NCBI RefSeq assembly: GCF_009811315.1
Contig: NZ_BLID01000001.1
Coordinates: forward strand, 967,704-1,031,703
From: Vibrio atypicus
GTDB taxonomy: Bacteria; Pseudomonadota; Gammaproteobacteria; Enterobacterales; Vibrionaceae
Reading direction: 5' to 3'
Length of the DNA stretch: 64,000 bases
In this document: positions 26,849 to 36,679 of the stretch, one piece after another
Layout: every line of letters starts with the position of its first letter
Position numbering within the stretch: the first letter of the stretch is position 1
Made by a program: the position numbers and the translations under genes
Notes under the pieces: generated by a model
What the model saw: the letters and a program-made list of their open reading frames with translations, nothing else
The model's database searches: none
What the model was told of the DNA's origin: nothing

Positions 26849-26968
26849 ATGTTTATTGTCTACCGACTTTTAAAACTCGCGGTTATTTGCGCGCTCTTTT
26901 TTACCATCTATGATTTGATCGCTTTTGGCGAAATCACTTGGGTAACGCGCCTGCTTGCTCAGTTTTAG
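26849..26968 (+). CDS. possible 39-residue single-pass membrane peptide
   Basis: An ATG-initiated frame beginning MFIVYRLLKLAVICALFF. It has a basic N-terminal patch, one strongly hydrophobic segment (about residues 9-25) and a short C-terminal amphipathic end with WVTRLLAQF. A GGA lies about eight bases upstream. It lies just past a terminator and before the Fe-alcohol dehydrogenase gene. The composition is typical of small membrane proteins, but conservation has not been tested and chance is possible. Confidence 0.4.
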   Translation: MFIVYRLLKLAVICALFFTIYDLIAFGEITWVTRLLAQF

Positions 26969-27068
26969 CTAATTCATACAAATTTATGGAAAAGTTTGAG
27001 CTCTAAACTAGAGATAACTCGTTGTTATAGCTAGGCTAACAGTATCCCTCTTAATCAAACAGAGACTT

Positions 27069-28286
27069 ATGATGGAACAAAGGCTCTATTACTGGCTTCA
27101 TCGGCTTTATATGGTGGTGCTAAAAATTGCAGCAAAAGTACTACCGATTTCAAAACCGACTCTTTTTATTGGTAAAGATGCACTAAAGCAGCTTTGCCAT
27201 AGCGTCTCTATTATGGGGATTAATAAAGTGCTGGTGGTGACCGATGAAGGCATCGTTAAGCTTGGCTTTGTAAAACGGTTGGTGTTTGAATTTGAGCGAG
27301 TTGGAGTGCACTGCGAAGTGTACAGTGGTGTTTTGCCGGATCCAACGTACGACCAGGTGGATGCTGGCCTGTCCCTCTATCATAAGCACCAATGTAAGGG
27401 GGTTGTGGCGATTGGTGGAGGCTCACCCATCGATTGTGCCAAAGTAATAGCAGCCTGTGTAACAAACAAAAAACCAGTCAAGAAATTGGTTGGGTTGCTT
27501 AGAGTTTGGAAAGCACCTGCACCAATATTCGTTTTACCAACGACATCAGGCACGGGATCTGAAGTGACTGTCGCCGCGGTGGTGTCTGACCCTAAAACGC
27601 ATCAGAAAACTCCTTTAATGGATCCTAAATTAGTGCCTATTGCGGCGGCATTGGATCCAAGCTTAATGTTAGCGCTGCCTGCACATATTACCGCCCAAAC
27701 AGGAATGGATGCGCTGACACACGCTATTGAAGCCTATATCTCTGGTAATGCTTACGCTGAAACGGATCGTTATGCGTTGGCCGCAATAACATTGATTGAT
27801 GAGAACCTAGAGAAAGCGGTCAACTTTGGTCAAAACGCAACGGCAAGACAGAACATGGCACTTGCTTCCTATTACGCAGGGCTGGCTTTCACTAAGGCAA
27901 GTTTAGGGTATGTTCACGCCATCGCACATACTCTGGGGGCGAAGTATGGTACGCCCCATGGTCTCGCCAATGCAGTAGTGCTGCCCCATGTTCTGGAGTT
28001 CTCCAAAGTTGAGGCGAAAGAGCGTTTGGCTCAACTTTCAACCACGCTAGAGCTGACAAACTCCCACGTTTCGGACTCGATTAAGGCGCAAGCTTTTATT
28101 GATTACGTGAAAGGTTTGCAGCAAAAACTAGGCTTACCTAATTCGTTTGACAATATTTTGCATGAACACGTCACCGAGCTTGCGAAACAATCCTTGCATG
28201 AAGCGCGCTGGAATTACCCGGTTCCTCGTTACATGCAGCAGCAAGAGTGCGAAGCGTTACTTTTGGCACTCACAACCAGCAAATAA
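27069..28286 (+). CDS. iron-containing alcohol dehydrogenase family protein
   Basis: A 405-residue protein of the group III metal-dependent alcohol dehydrogenases. It has the nucleotide-binding GIGGGSPIDCAKVIA-like stretch (AIGGGSPIDCAKVIA, about residue 115), TTSGTGSEVT (about residue 160) and metal-ligand histidines in MDALTHAIEAY, HAIAHTLGAKYGTPHG. It oxidises or reduces an alcohol/aldehyde pair with NAD(P); the substrate is not predictable. It carries an unusual N-terminal extension of about 25 residues (YYWLHRLYMVVLKIAAKV) that could lie along the membrane. Single-gene unit with its own terminator. Confidence 0.9.
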   Translation: MMEQRLYYWLHRLYMVVLKIAAKVLPISKPTLFIGKDALKQLCHSVSIMGINKVLVVTDEGIVKLGFVKRLVFEFERVGVHCEVYSGVLPDPTYDQVDAGLSLYHKHQCKGVVAIGGGSPIDCAKVIAACVTNKKPVKKLVGLLRVWKAPAPIFVLPTTSGTGSEVTVAAVVSDPKTHQKTPLMDPKLVPIAAALDPSLMLALPAHITAQTGMDALTHAIEAYISGNAYAETDRYALAAITLIDENLEKAVNFGQNATARQNMALASYYAGLAFTKASLGYVHAIAHTLGAKYGTPHGLANAVVLPHVLEFSKVEAKERLAQLSTTLELTNSHVSDSIKAQAFIDYVKGLQQKLGLPNSFDNILHEHVTELAKQSLHEARWNYPVPRYMQQQECEALLLALTTSK

Positions 28287-28288
28287 AA

Positions 28289-28316
28289 AAGAGCCCTCAT
28301 AATTGAGGGCTCTTTT
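28289..28316. terminator. Bidirectional terminator between Fe-ADH and pyrC
   Basis: GAGCCCTCA and TGAGGGCTC form a nine-base-pair stem with loop TAAT, flanked by an A run on the left and a T run on the right. It can therefore serve both converging genes. Confidence 0.9.
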
Positions 28317-28358
28317 ATTATCAGTTAAGGCTACCAATTATCGAATTGACATGTTCAG

Positions 28359-29387
28359 TTATTTTACTGTCCAGCCAATGCTTTCACCGGCGCGAATTGG
28401 CACCACAATGTCCTGACCAAATGGCATTGTCTCTGCAACAGACCACTCTTCTTTGACGAGTGTAACCGTATCAGTATTGCGCGCAATACCATAGAAGTCT
28501 GGGCCGTTGTGGCTTGCGAATGCTTCTAGGTTTGCCAATTTACCTTCTAGTTCGAACACTTCTGCGTAAAGCTCCAGTGCAGCGTGCGCGGTGTAAGAGC
28601 CTGCACAGCCACAAGCTGCTTCTTTCATGCCTTTTGCATGCGGCGCAGAGTCAGTACCTAGGAAGAACTTTTTGCTACCGCTTGTTGCTGCTTCAATCAG
28701 CGCTTTTTGGTGGGTGTTGCGCTTTAGGATTGGTAAACAGTAGAAGTGAGGCTTAATGCCACCAACTAGCATGTGGTTGCGGTTGAACAGAAGGTGGTGA
28801 GCGGTAATGGTTGCAGCTACATTGTCATTGGCATTCTTAACGAAGGTAGCAGCATCAGCTGTTGTGATGTGCTCAAGGACAATCTTAAGGTTAGGGAAAT
28901 CATTAACGATAGGAGCAAGAACGGTATCTAGGAACTCTTTCTCACGGTCAAAAATATCAACCTCGTGGTGAGTTACTTCGCCGTGAACGAGCAGTAGCAT
29001 GCCGACTTCTTGCATCGCTTCAAGAACGTGGTAGATATTTTTCGCTGAAGTTACACCAGAATCAGAGTTTGTTGTCGCGCCCGCTGGGTAAAGCTTAGCT
29101 GCAACCACAGCACCTGATGCTTTAGCTTTGCGAATTTCATCTGGGGTTGTGTTGTCTGTTAGGTATAGCGCCATTAGCGGTTCGAATTGCTCGCTTGGCT
29201 TTTCCGCCATGATACGCTCGCGGTAGGCGAGAGCCATTTCGGTGTCTGTAACAGGTGGGATGGTATTTGGCATGATTAGCGCGCGTCCATTGTAGCGGCT
29301 AATATCTCGCACGGTATCTTTGAGGACTTCGCCATCACGAAGGTGAACATGCCAGTCATCAGGACGTGTGATCGTAAGTTGTGTCAT
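28359..29387 (-). CDS. pyrC: dihydroorotase, PyrC type
   Basis: A 342-residue protein matching the length of the short homodimeric proteobacterial dihydroorotases. Zinc ligands are visible in [10 protein letters not shown] at the N-terminus, the carbamylated lysine context [16 protein letters not shown] (about residue 98), [10 protein letters not shown] and [10 protein letters not shown], and LGTDSAPH. It cyclises carbamoyl-aspartate to dihydroorotate in pyrimidine synthesis. GGGAG precedes the ATG. Confidence 0.96.
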   Translation of the reverse strand: MTQLTITRPDDWHVHLRDGEVLKDTVRDISRYNGRALIMPNTIPPVTDTEMALAYRERIMAEKPSEQFEPLMALYLTDNTTPDEIRKAKASGAVVAAKLYPAGATTNSDSGVTSAKNIYHVLEAMQEVGMLLLVHGEVTHHEVDIFDREKEFLDTVLAPIVNDFPNLKIVLEHITTADAATFVKNANDNVAATITAHHLLFNRNHMLVGGIKPHFYCLPILKRNTHQKALIEAATSGSKKFFLGTDSAPHAKGMKEAACGCAGSYTAHAALELYAEVFELEGKLANLEAFASHNGPDFYGIARNTDTVTLVKEEWSVAETMPFGQDIVVPIRAGESIGWTVK

Positions 29388-29565
29388 TTATTGCTCCCAC
29401 CATTAGTAAGTTGTCTAATTGGAGCCCAAACGAAGCAAAAACTGCAAAAAGCAAACGCTTACGTTTAGGCGACAGGATGATAGTGGAATCTGACTACTAT
29501 TTCATCCCCTTTTTTATCGGGAGCAATTGGTTGTGCGGATTTTAAGCACTTACCGCACTAAATAC

Positions 29566-29724
29566 TTACTTCAATGTCAGCCAAAGAGCGTGAATGCTAC
29601 CTGGAAGGAAGAAGAAAATCGTTAAAATTAGGTTGATGATAAAATCTTTGTTTAGGCCTTTATCGATAAATACGGCTAGAGGCGGCAGGAAAATACACAG
29701 TAGAATCATTACCAGTTTGTTCAT
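29566..29724 (-). CDS. YqaE/Pmp3-family small membrane protein
   Basis: A 52-residue protein with two hydrophobic segments and the family pattern LCIFLPPLAVFIDKGLNKDFIINL...FFLPGSIHALW. Pmp3 proteins affect membrane potential and stress tolerance in yeast; bacterial roles are poorly defined. The ATG at 29724 has AAAGGAAAG just upstream. A longer frame to 29820 has no support. Monocistronic. Confidence 0.87.
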   Translation of the reverse strand: MNKLVMILLCIFLPPLAVFIDKGLNKDFIINLILTIFFFLPGSIHALWLTLK

Positions 29725-29973
29725 AAATCTTTCCTTTACTACGAGGTTCACAATGTGGCTATAACAGCAATAGCGATCATTATGGTGACCAGAGTTCCAA
29801 TTTCCAATCGAGATCACCACTAAAGCAGAGTTTTCAGTGAATTCCGACAGTTACCTTCTCTTAGTATCAAAAGTGAGACGAACATCTCAACACTCTTGTC
29901 TATAAGTTCGTCAAGACAGTGAAAGCAACTTGAGTATAATGGGTGCACAATTATTCAAAGCTTAGGATTAGCA

Positions 29974-31791
29974 ATGTCAGCTCCGACTCTCTCTCAAATC
30001 AATGTCTTTCCTGTTAAATCTGTTGGTGGAATTGCGCTTTCAAATGTCTGGGTAGAAAAACAAGGTCTTATGTTTGATCGTCGTTTTATGCTTTCGTTGT
30101 CTGATGGCTCTATGGTGACAGCGAGAAAGTTCCCGCAAATGGTATTGGTGAGCTCGACATTGACTCCAGATGGCCTGATTTTTAGCGCTGAAGGTCAACC
30201 ATCGCTTCGCATTCGCTATGCGGATTTTAAAATGCAAGAAGCGCCAGCTCAGGTGTGGAAAGATAATTTTATTGCCTACACCACGACAGATGAAGCGGAT
30301 GATTGGTTTACCCAAGTGATTGGCCAGCGAGTAGAACTGCTTTTCTGTGGTGAACAGTCGAACCGGATGCGTGAAAAACTAGGTCAAAATGTCAGCTTTG
30401 CTGATGGTTATCCGATGTTGGTGATCAGCGAGGCATCATTGGAAGAATTGAATCGACGTAGCCCTGAGCACCATTCGATGGACCAATTTCGCACTAATCT
30501 GGTCGTGTCAGGAACGGAGCCGTTCGCCGAAGATAGTTGGAAGCGAATTCGTATTGGAGAAGTCGAGTTTGAAGCGGTAAAACCCTGCGAGCGTTGTATT
30601 CTAACGACGGTCGATGTTAGCAAGGGAGAGTTTCGCTCAACGAAAGAGCCATTGAATACGCTCTCACAATTTCGAGCGAATGAGCTAGGCGGTGTTTTCT
30701 TTGGTCAAAACCTAGTCGCGAAAAATGAAGGCGTGATTAACCAATACGATCAAGTCGAGATCTTAGAATACAAAGAGAAAGAGTTTTATCCTGACAACAC
30801 ACCTGAACAGATGTTGATGACTTGTGTTGAGCGAGAAGAAATTGCGCGAGATTTTGTGACTTTTTGGTTGGAGCCTCAACAAGGTGATTTGCCAACTTAC
30901 CAGCCGGGGCAGCATTTGCCGATTGAAATCAACATTAATGGGGAGCGTGTTGGGCGACGATATACACTTTCTTCCAGCCCATCTAGACCAGGTCGCTTAG
31001 CGATATCGGTTAAACGTATAGATGGCGGTCGGGTTTCAAACTGGCTAGTTGATAATCTTAAAGTAGGGGATGCTCTTTGCTGTGAAGAGCCAGATGGTAG
31101 CTTCCACCTTGGTAACAAGCAGGGGCTTCCTATGCTGCTATTATCGGCGGGTAGTGGTGTCACGCCTATGATGTCTATGCTGCGTTACCTCTCTGATCAC
31201 AACCAAGTCAAGGATGTGGTGTTTTATCACCAATGTCGAAGTGTGGAAGATATTCCTTTCAAACAAGAGCTGGATGAATTAAAGCGTAAACATGACGGGC
31301 TGACAGTGATCATCTCCCTTTCTCAAGCGCCACTTGATTGGTTTGGTCTTAAAGGACGTTTGAGTCTTTCGCATCTAAAGCAGATCAAAAATCCAGATCA
31401 GCGCCAAGTGTTTGTGTGTGGGCCAGATGGCTTTATGCAAAAGGCTAAGAATTTGTTGTTAAGACAAGGCTTACCTGAGTCGTGTTACCACCAAGAAGCA
31501 TTTGGTGTGGCGAAGATCAGTAAGAAAGAACCAAAAGCTGTGATGATTTCGGTTAATGGTAATGTGTTTACAGGTGATAACCAAAAGACCTTATTAGAAC
31601 AAGCTGAAGATGCGGGTTTCCCTATTGCTAACAGTTGCCGAGCGGGTCTGTGTGGTGCATGTAAGGTGACCGTTGAATCAGGTAAGGTTCACCAACCAGA
31701 TGTACCTGCGCTTCAAGACGATGAGCGACATATGGGAGTAGTACTTGCTTGTTGCTGCGTGCCAGAAACGGACGTTGAAATTGTAGACTGA
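29974..31791 (+). CDS. MOSC domain, flavoreductase and [2Fe-2S] ferredoxin fusion
   Basis: A 605-residue protein. MOSC N- and C-domains cover about residues 1-265, with the likely molybdenum-cofactor cysteine in AVKPCERCILTTVD. A ferredoxin-NADP-reductase-like FAD/NAD module covers about 275-510 (GRRYTLSSSP for FAD, SAGSGVTPMMSML for nucleotide). A C-terminal plant-type ferredoxin has iron ligands in SCRAGLCGACKV and a distal cysteine in VLACCC. It is like E. coli YcbX (MOSC plus ferredoxin) with its reductase built in. It could reduce N-hydroxylated compounds or other Moco substrates, which is inference. Confidence 0.9.
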   Translation: MSAPTLSQINVFPVKSVGGIALSNVWVEKQGLMFDRRFMLSLSDGSMVTARKFPQMVLVSSTLTPDGLIFSAEGQPSLRIRYADFKMQEAPAQVWKDNFIAYTTTDEADDWFTQVIGQRVELLFCGEQSNRMREKLGQNVSFADGYPMLVISEASLEELNRRSPEHHSMDQFRTNLVVSGTEPFAEDSWKRIRIGEVEFEAVKPCERCILTTVDVSKGEFRSTKEPLNTLSQFRANELGGVFFGQNLVAKNEGVINQYDQVEILEYKEKEFYPDNTPEQMLMTCVEREEIARDFVTFWLEPQQGDLPTYQPGQHLPIEININGERVGRRYTLSSSPSRPGRLAISVKRIDGGRVSNWLVDNLKVGDALCCEEPDGSFHLGNKQGLPMLLLSAGSGVTPMMSMLRYLSDHNQVKDVVFYHQCRSVEDIPFKQELDELKRKHDGLTVIISLSQAPLDWFGLKGRLSLSHLKQIKNPDQRQVFVCGPDGFMQKAKNLLLRQGLPESCYHQEAFGVAKISKKEPKAVMISVNGNVFTGDNQKTLLEQAEDAGFPIANSCRAGLCGACKVTVESGKVHQPDVPALQDDERHMGVVLACCCVPETDVEIVD

Positions 31792-31820
31792 CGAACAAGT
31801 CAAAGAAGCAGAAATATGCA

Positions 31821-31852
31821 AGCAGCTCAGTGGGAACTGAGCTGCTTTTTTA
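31821..31852 (+). terminator. Terminator after the MOSC fusion gene
   Basis: AGCAGCTCAGT and ACTGAGCTGCT form an eleven-base-pair stem with loop GGGA, followed by TTTTTATT. The run overlaps the end of the convergent PAS-GGDEF gene. Confidence 0.92.
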
Positions 31853-32761
31853 TTGTTGAGCACATTGGTTTCGGCCGCGATTTTTTGCTTCATAGAGCGC
31901 TTTATCTGCACGTCGATAGAGAGCGAAAAAGTCGTGATCGCGATTCGTGATTTGTGTAACACCACAAGAGATTGAGAATGGCGACTTGAGATTGTTGAGT
32001 GGTGAAGTGAGAAAGTCCATCCGCAGTTGTTCTGCGATCTTATACGCCCCTTGAATATCGGTGTTATCGAGAACGATGAGAAACTCCTCGCCACCAATAC
32101 GACCGCAGCAGTCTTCTGAGGTGAGGTTATCTCGAATGATATCGGCGAGCTCGACAATGACTTTGTCGCCAAAATCATGCCCGTATCGGTCATTGATCTG
32201 TTTGAAGTGATCGATATCGATCACGATGCAAGAAAGAGGTAATTGATGTTCGGTTGCTGCTTGGTATGCAGAAGAGAAGTGTTGCCATAGCTTGCGGCGA
32301 TTACACAGTTTGCTCAATTCATCGGTATTGGCGAGTTCTGCCAGCTTCTCACGCATGTGGACCATATCAGTAATATCAGTGGATACACCGATGAGCCCAA
32401 TAACTTCTTTGCTTTCTGTTTGAACGATAGGTTTTTTAATTGCACGATAGATCCGCAAGCGTCCGTCAGGAATCGCTCGTGTTCTTTCCTCATTGATGAC
32501 AGTTTGCCCAGTCTCGTAGACCATTCTGTCACTATGAAGTATGTCAGACAAAAGTTCAGACTCAAAAAAATCATAGTCTGTTTTGCCTTTGAGGTTTTCT
32601 AGCGTCGTATTGAACAACTCTAGTGTTAGCTGATTCGCATACAGGTACATGCCATCACGACTTTTGACGAACACAAATGACCCGATTTCATTCAACACGA
32701 CTTCATGCAGAGTAAAATGGTCATGGTTGTATATGTCTTCAATGCACTCTAACTCGATCAT
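31850..32761 (-). CDS. PAS-GGDEF diguanylate cyclase
   Basis: About 303 residues: a PAS domain (about 15-130, with GSFVFVKSRDGMYLYANQLT) and a GGDEF domain with GGEEF active site and DIDHFKQINDRYGHDFGD. It should synthesise c-di-GMP in the cytoplasm. The inhibitory RxxD site is degenerate (TSED). The ATG at 32761 is preceded by GGGAGG, so the start four codons upstream is rejected. Confidence 0.9.
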   Translation of the reverse strand: MIELECIEDIYNHDHFTLHEVVLNEIGSFVFVKSRDGMYLYANQLTLELFNTTLENLKGKTDYDFFESELLSDILHSDRMVYETGQTVINEERTRAIPDGRLRIYRAIKKPIVQTESKEVIGLIGVSTDITDMVHMREKLAELANTDELSKLCNRRKLWQHFSSAYQAATEHQLPLSCIVIDIDHFKQINDRYGHDFGDKVIVELADIIRDNLTSEDCCGRIGGEEFLIVLDNTDIQGAYKIAEQLRMDFLTSPLNNLKSPFSISCGVTQITNRDHDFFALYRRADKALYEAKNRGRNQCAQQ

Positions 32762-32885
32762 TTGACCTCCCATTCCTTTGGGTTTTAGTCAATTACTGAC
32801 ATCTCGCATTGTTTCTAGCCAATGTTTGTTAATTCACTACAAACTTTGCCTTTATTTAACCATATACCTATTTATAGCAGACTAC

Positions 32886-33785
32886 TTAAACCTGCTTAAC
32901 ATTTTGTAGGGGTTGGTGTGTCTTACGTTTGAGTTTGAGCTGCGAAAGTATTACGCCAGAGATGACTAATAAGCCACCCATAAGGTGATAGCTATGAATG
33001 GTTTCACCGAGTAGTGTCGCTGCTAGCGTTATTGCTACAACTGGCATTAAGTTCATAAACATGGCGCTAGAGTCCGCACCAATAAGGTCGATTGCTTTGA
33101 CCCACATCCAAGGTGCTGCGACCGATGCGGCTAAACCAGCATAACCAATAAGAGGGATAGACTCTGTTGGTGGAAGAAGTTGATTGCTGGTTAACCAAAG
33201 CGGGGTAAGCATGATTAGCGCAAGGACGCCTTGCATATAAACCAAGGTCCAGTTTGAGAGTGGCATCTTCCATCGCTTAAGTAGAACACAGTAAGCTGCA
33301 TAACATACGGAAGTGATGACCATTAGACCATCGCCAAACGAAATACCGTTATGGACAAAGAAGGTGATATCCCCTTTACCAAGCATGAAAGCTAAGCCTG
33401 CAAGGGCGATAACACCACCAACAATACTCAATGGTGAAATGGCCTTGCCCAAAACAGGAACACTCATGAACACGCTAAGTAGTGGCACTAAAGAGCTGAT
33501 AAGCGCCATGTTGGAAGCCGATGTCGTTAAGCCTGCGTAGTAAGCGAGAGATTGGTTAAGTACCATGCCAAGTAAAGCGAGAAACGCGAGTTTCGCAAGG
33601 TAGGGTTTGATTGTCGGCCAGCGCTTAATCACTTTCGGTAAGCAAAAAGGAGACAAAACCAAGATGGCTAATAGCCAGCGGTAGAATGCCATGGAGCTCG
33701 GTTCAATTACCTCTGAAGCCATTTTATTGATGATCGCATTGCCGCCCCAAATGAAGACAGTAATAAGAGGTAATAGGTAGACCAT
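32886..33785 (-). CDS. DMT-superfamily exporter (EamA)
   Basis: About 299 residues with ten hydrophobic segments in two EamA repeats (FIWGGNAIINKMASEVIEP at the N-terminus). It is an inner-membrane drug/metabolite transporter of unknown substrate. The ATG at 33785 puts the first membrane helix at the N-terminus as the family requires; the longer frame to 33938 would run through the divergent promoter region. The divergent AraC-type gene probably regulates it. Confidence 0.87.
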   Translation of the reverse strand: MVYLLPLITVFIWGGNAIINKMASEVIEPSSMAFYRWLLAILVLSPFCLPKVIKRWPTIKPYLAKLAFLALLGMVLNQSLAYYAGLTTSASNMALISSLVPLLSVFMSVPVLGKAISPLSIVGGVIALAGLAFMLGKGDITFFVHNGISFGDGLMVITSVCYAAYCVLLKRWKMPLSNWTLVYMQGVLALIMLTPLWLTSNQLLPPTESIPLIGYAGLAASVAAPWMWVKAIDLIGADSSAMFMNLMPVVAITLAATLLGETIHSYHLMGGLLVISGVILSQLKLKRKTHQPLQNVKQV

Positions 33786-33883
33786 GTGAATTCCATCGCA
33801 ATATTTTAATGGAATGTAGTGTGACAGGTCTATATGATTGTAGATATCTGCAGAAAGACATTGGAAGTCATAGGAAGACAAGT

Positions 33884-34672
33884 TTGAGAAAGTCAGCGAA
33901 ACATCTTCACCCATCATTATCAATTGATAAAGCACCATCAGATGTGTTTATGAATTTTGAAGCGTTTTTATCTAACACAGAAACGCGAATGCATAGCCAC
34001 CCGTGGGGGCAAGTACAGCTCATTAGTGGTGGGATCTTAGAGATGGAAGCGGAAGATACGCGATTTTTAGCACCGCCACATTTGGCGATTTGGGTGCCTG
34101 CAGGGATAAAACATACCAGTTATAATCGTAAACCTCTCTCTTATTGCTCGCTCAATATCGCCCATGCGTTAACGACCAATTTCCCTGACTGTACGAGTTT
34201 AATCAAAGTGACTCCGATTGTTTCGGCCATTATTGATGACTTCCGGCAGCGTGGAATTAATGTTGCAGAGTCTGAGCAAGATAAGCGTTTGGTTCAAGTG
34301 TTGCTTGACCAAATCGCAACGCGCGATACTCAACATCACTTTCTCCCTTCTACCAGCAATAAATATTTGGCCAAAATCTTAGCTGCGGTCGAAGAGAATC
34401 CGATTGATAACACCAGTTTGTCGCAATGGGCAGATAGGGTACATACCACGGAAAGAACGTTAGCACGTCACTGCCAAGCGGAATTAGGGATGAGTTTTAC
34501 AGAGTGGCGATTGAGAGTGCGTTATCTTCACTCGATGGATTTACTGCGTAAGGGGCACTCTGTTAAAGAGGTAGCGCTGACCCTAGGTTACAATCAAGCA
34601 AGTCCATTTATCGCAATGTTTAAGAAATACTCCGGGCAGACCCCGGAGCAGTATAAAAACAAACTATTATAG
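33884..34672 (+). CDS. AraC-family regulator with N-terminal cupin
   Basis: About 262 residues. The cupin sensor has the histidine cluster TRMHSHPWGQVQLISGG (about residue 35) and VPAGIKHTSYN. The C-terminal AraC domain ends EVALTLGYNQASPFIAMFKKYSGQTPEQ. The family resembles NimR/YdeC-type repressors of divergent exporters, which fits the neighbouring DMT gene. A TTG start at 33884 has AGGAAG five bases upstream; an ATG at 33809 is possible but lacks a ribosome site and lies in the exporter's promoter. It overlaps the next convergent gene by six bases. Confidence 0.83.
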   Translation: MRKSAKHLHPSLSIDKAPSDVFMNFEAFLSNTETRMHSHPWGQVQLISGGILEMEAEDTRFLAPPHLAIWVPAGIKHTSYNRKPLSYCSLNIAHALTTNFPDCTSLIKVTPIVSAIIDDFRQRGINVAESEQDKRLVQVLLDQIATRDTQHHFLPSTSNKYLAKILAAVEENPIDNTSLSQWADRVHTTERTLARHCQAELGMSFTEWRLRVRYLHSMDLLRKGHSVKEVALTLGYNQASPFIAMFKKYSGQTPEQYKNKLL

Positions 34673-35587
34673 CTGTTTAAGTACGTGATCTAACCCGCCC
34701 ACAATTGCTGCTACTTGAGCTTTGTTGCACTCTTGGTCGGTTACTTTTGGGCTGTCTGGGTATACTTCAGTTGTTGTGCCATAAGTACAACTCGTGACGC
34801 CGCCACATAAACCAAGCTTCACCATAGGGTAGTTGATCACACCGTGTTGAACGACGGCTGAGCCAATAATTTCACCGGCTTCGTCAGCAGGAGCGATGTG
34901 GGTTACTTTGCTTACCGACTCTATCACCGCGGCTTGGAAGTCTGATTGAGGGTTTTCAGTATCGCCAACGGTGTAGAAACCATCCGGAATCATACCTTCG
35001 ATGTATTCAATGCCATCGCGAGCGGCCAAAGCTGGGCGGAATTCTGATTCATCGGTGTCTGTGGTTTCATGCAAGTCGATGTGGACCAAAATGTCACCTT
35101 GGATAGAGGCGACTAAAGCCATAAGGTTCGCAGACTCTTCAGCCGGGCTATCTTGATAAAATGAACGGTTTGGATCAATCGCAAGTGGATTCCAACGGTT
35201 GATGGTTTCGTATCCCCAAGGGCTTACGCAAGGCGCGACAACAATATTGAAGTGTTGAGCGTAGTTTGACATTTGAGTTTGAGCAAACTCCAGTGCGCCA
35301 TGTACACCGCTAGTCTCATACCCATGAACACCACCGGTGATCAAGACAACAGGTTTCGTCACATCCCAGCTTTTGGTTTTGATACAAAACAGCGGGAAAC
35401 GAGCTGGATCATAAGAAAGTGCACCGTATTGCTCTACGTCGAACTGCTTCGCTAATGCTTGAATCTTAGGCACAACTTCTTGCTGATATTCACGTTTGAT
35501 GGTGGTTTGTTCACGCCAAGCGATACGCTCAGCATCGCCCCATTTTTCGCCAGGGGTACCGATAGGGTAAGTGTAAGAACTGCGCAT
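34667..35587 (-). CDS. M14-family metallocarboxypeptidase/deacylase-like protein
   Basis: A 306-residue cytoplasmic protein. Zinc ligands of the carboxypeptidase/succinylglutamate-desuccinylase fold are visible: TGGVHGYETSGVHG (about residue 84) and LVHIDLHETTDTDESEF (about residue 170), with RSF-type substrate residues in DPNRSFYQD. The reaction is hydrolysis of an amide bond; the substrate is unknown. It shares six bases with the end of the convergent AraC gene. Confidence 0.82.
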   Translation of the reverse strand: MRSSYTYPIGTPGEKWGDAERIAWREQTTIKREYQQEVVPKIQALAKQFDVEQYGALSYDPARFPLFCIKTKSWDVTKPVVLITGGVHGYETSGVHGALEFAQTQMSNYAQHFNIVVAPCVSPWGYETINRWNPLAIDPNRSFYQDSPAEESANLMALVASIQGDILVHIDLHETTDTDESEFRPALAARDGIEYIEGMIPDGFYTVGDTENPQSDFQAAVIESVSKVTHIAPADEAGEIIGSAVVQHGVINYPMVKLGLCGGVTSCTYGTTTEVYPDSPKVTDQECNKAQVAAIVGGLDHVLKQL

Positions 35588-35770
35588 GACCTTCGCCTTT
35601 ATTGTTATTAAAAAAGTCGCTATAGCATAGAGGGCTACCTTTTATCCCGCAATGGTAAACAGAGGCTGAGACTAAGATTGACGGCCCCCTGACATCTTTT
35701 CAGTTGTGCAATCATGATTTGGTGTTACATTTGCTTACATTGATTGATGGTGCAAATTAAAGGTACTTAC

Positions 35771-36679
35771 ATGGCTGGTGCTAGCTTATTAACCTTATTG
35801 GATGACATCGCAACCGTATTGGATGATGTCGCATTGATGTCGAAAGTTGCAGCGAAGAAAACCGCAGGCGTACTAGGGGACGATTTGGCTCTAAACGCTC
35901 AACAAGTGTCAGGTGTCACTGCTGAACGTGAAATCCCGGTTGTGTGGAGTGTGGCTAAAGGCTCATTTCGTAACAAATTGATTTTAGTTCCTGCTGCTTT
36001 GCTTATTAGTGCGATCGCGCCTTGGTTGATCATGCCGTTATTACTGATTGGTGGCTTATTTCTTTGTTATGAAGGGGCAGAAAAGATCATCGAGAAACTG
36101 TTTCATCATGAAGAGAAAACCAAAGATGAAGTCGACATTGAGCCAACAGAATCGATCGAAGAGTATGAAAAGCAAAAGATAGCAGGTGCAATCCGAACCG
36201 ACTTTATTCTGTCAGCAGAGATCATCGTCATCGCGCTTGGGACTGTACAAGGGCAATCAACCCTGACACAGGTGCTGGTGGTAAGCTTGATAGCCTTAGT
36301 GATGACAATTGGTGTGTATGGCTTAGTTGCGGGGATCGTTAAGCTAGATGATCTTGGTTTCTATTTAGAGCGCAAGAATCAGGGCAAAGGACTGAGTGCT
36401 TCATTAGGTAGAGGCTTGATCGCCTTTGCGCCTAAATTAATGAAAATACTGGCGGTAGTGGGTACTGCTGCGATGTTTTTGGTCGGTGGCGGTATCGTTG
36501 TTCACAATGTGCCGCTGATTCATCACTGGATAGAGCCAATCATTATGGATATTCCTAACATATCGTTAGCTAAAGCGCTGTTTCCAAGCCTACTTAATGG
36601 TTTAATTGGATTAGTGTCAGGGCTGATTGTGGTTGGATTTTTGGGCTTAATCGCAAAGATTAAAAGCCCATCTCTTTAG
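35771..36679 (+). CDS. DUF808 family membrane protein (YedI-like)
   Basis: A 302-residue protein opening MAGASLLTLLDDIATVLDD, the family signature, with about six to eight hydrophobic segments. YedI-like proteins are inner-membrane proteins of unknown function. The ATG at 35771 is used because the conserved N-terminus starts there and AAAGGT lies upstream. Its last four bases overlap the convergent DsbA-family gene. Confidence 0.87.
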   Translation: MAGASLLTLLDDIATVLDDVALMSKVAAKKTAGVLGDDLALNAQQVSGVTAEREIPVVWSVAKGSFRNKLILVPAALLISAIAPWLIMPLLLIGGLFLCYEGAEKIIEKLFHHEEKTKDEVDIEPTESIEEYEKQKIAGAIRTDFILSAEIIVIALGTVQGQSTLTQVLVVSLIALVMTIGVYGLVAGIVKLDDLGFYLERKNQGKGLSASLGRGLIAFAPKLMKILAVVGTAAMFLVGGGIVVHNVPLIHHWIEPIIMDIPNISLAKALFPSLLNGLIGLVSGLIVVGFLGLIAKIKSPSL

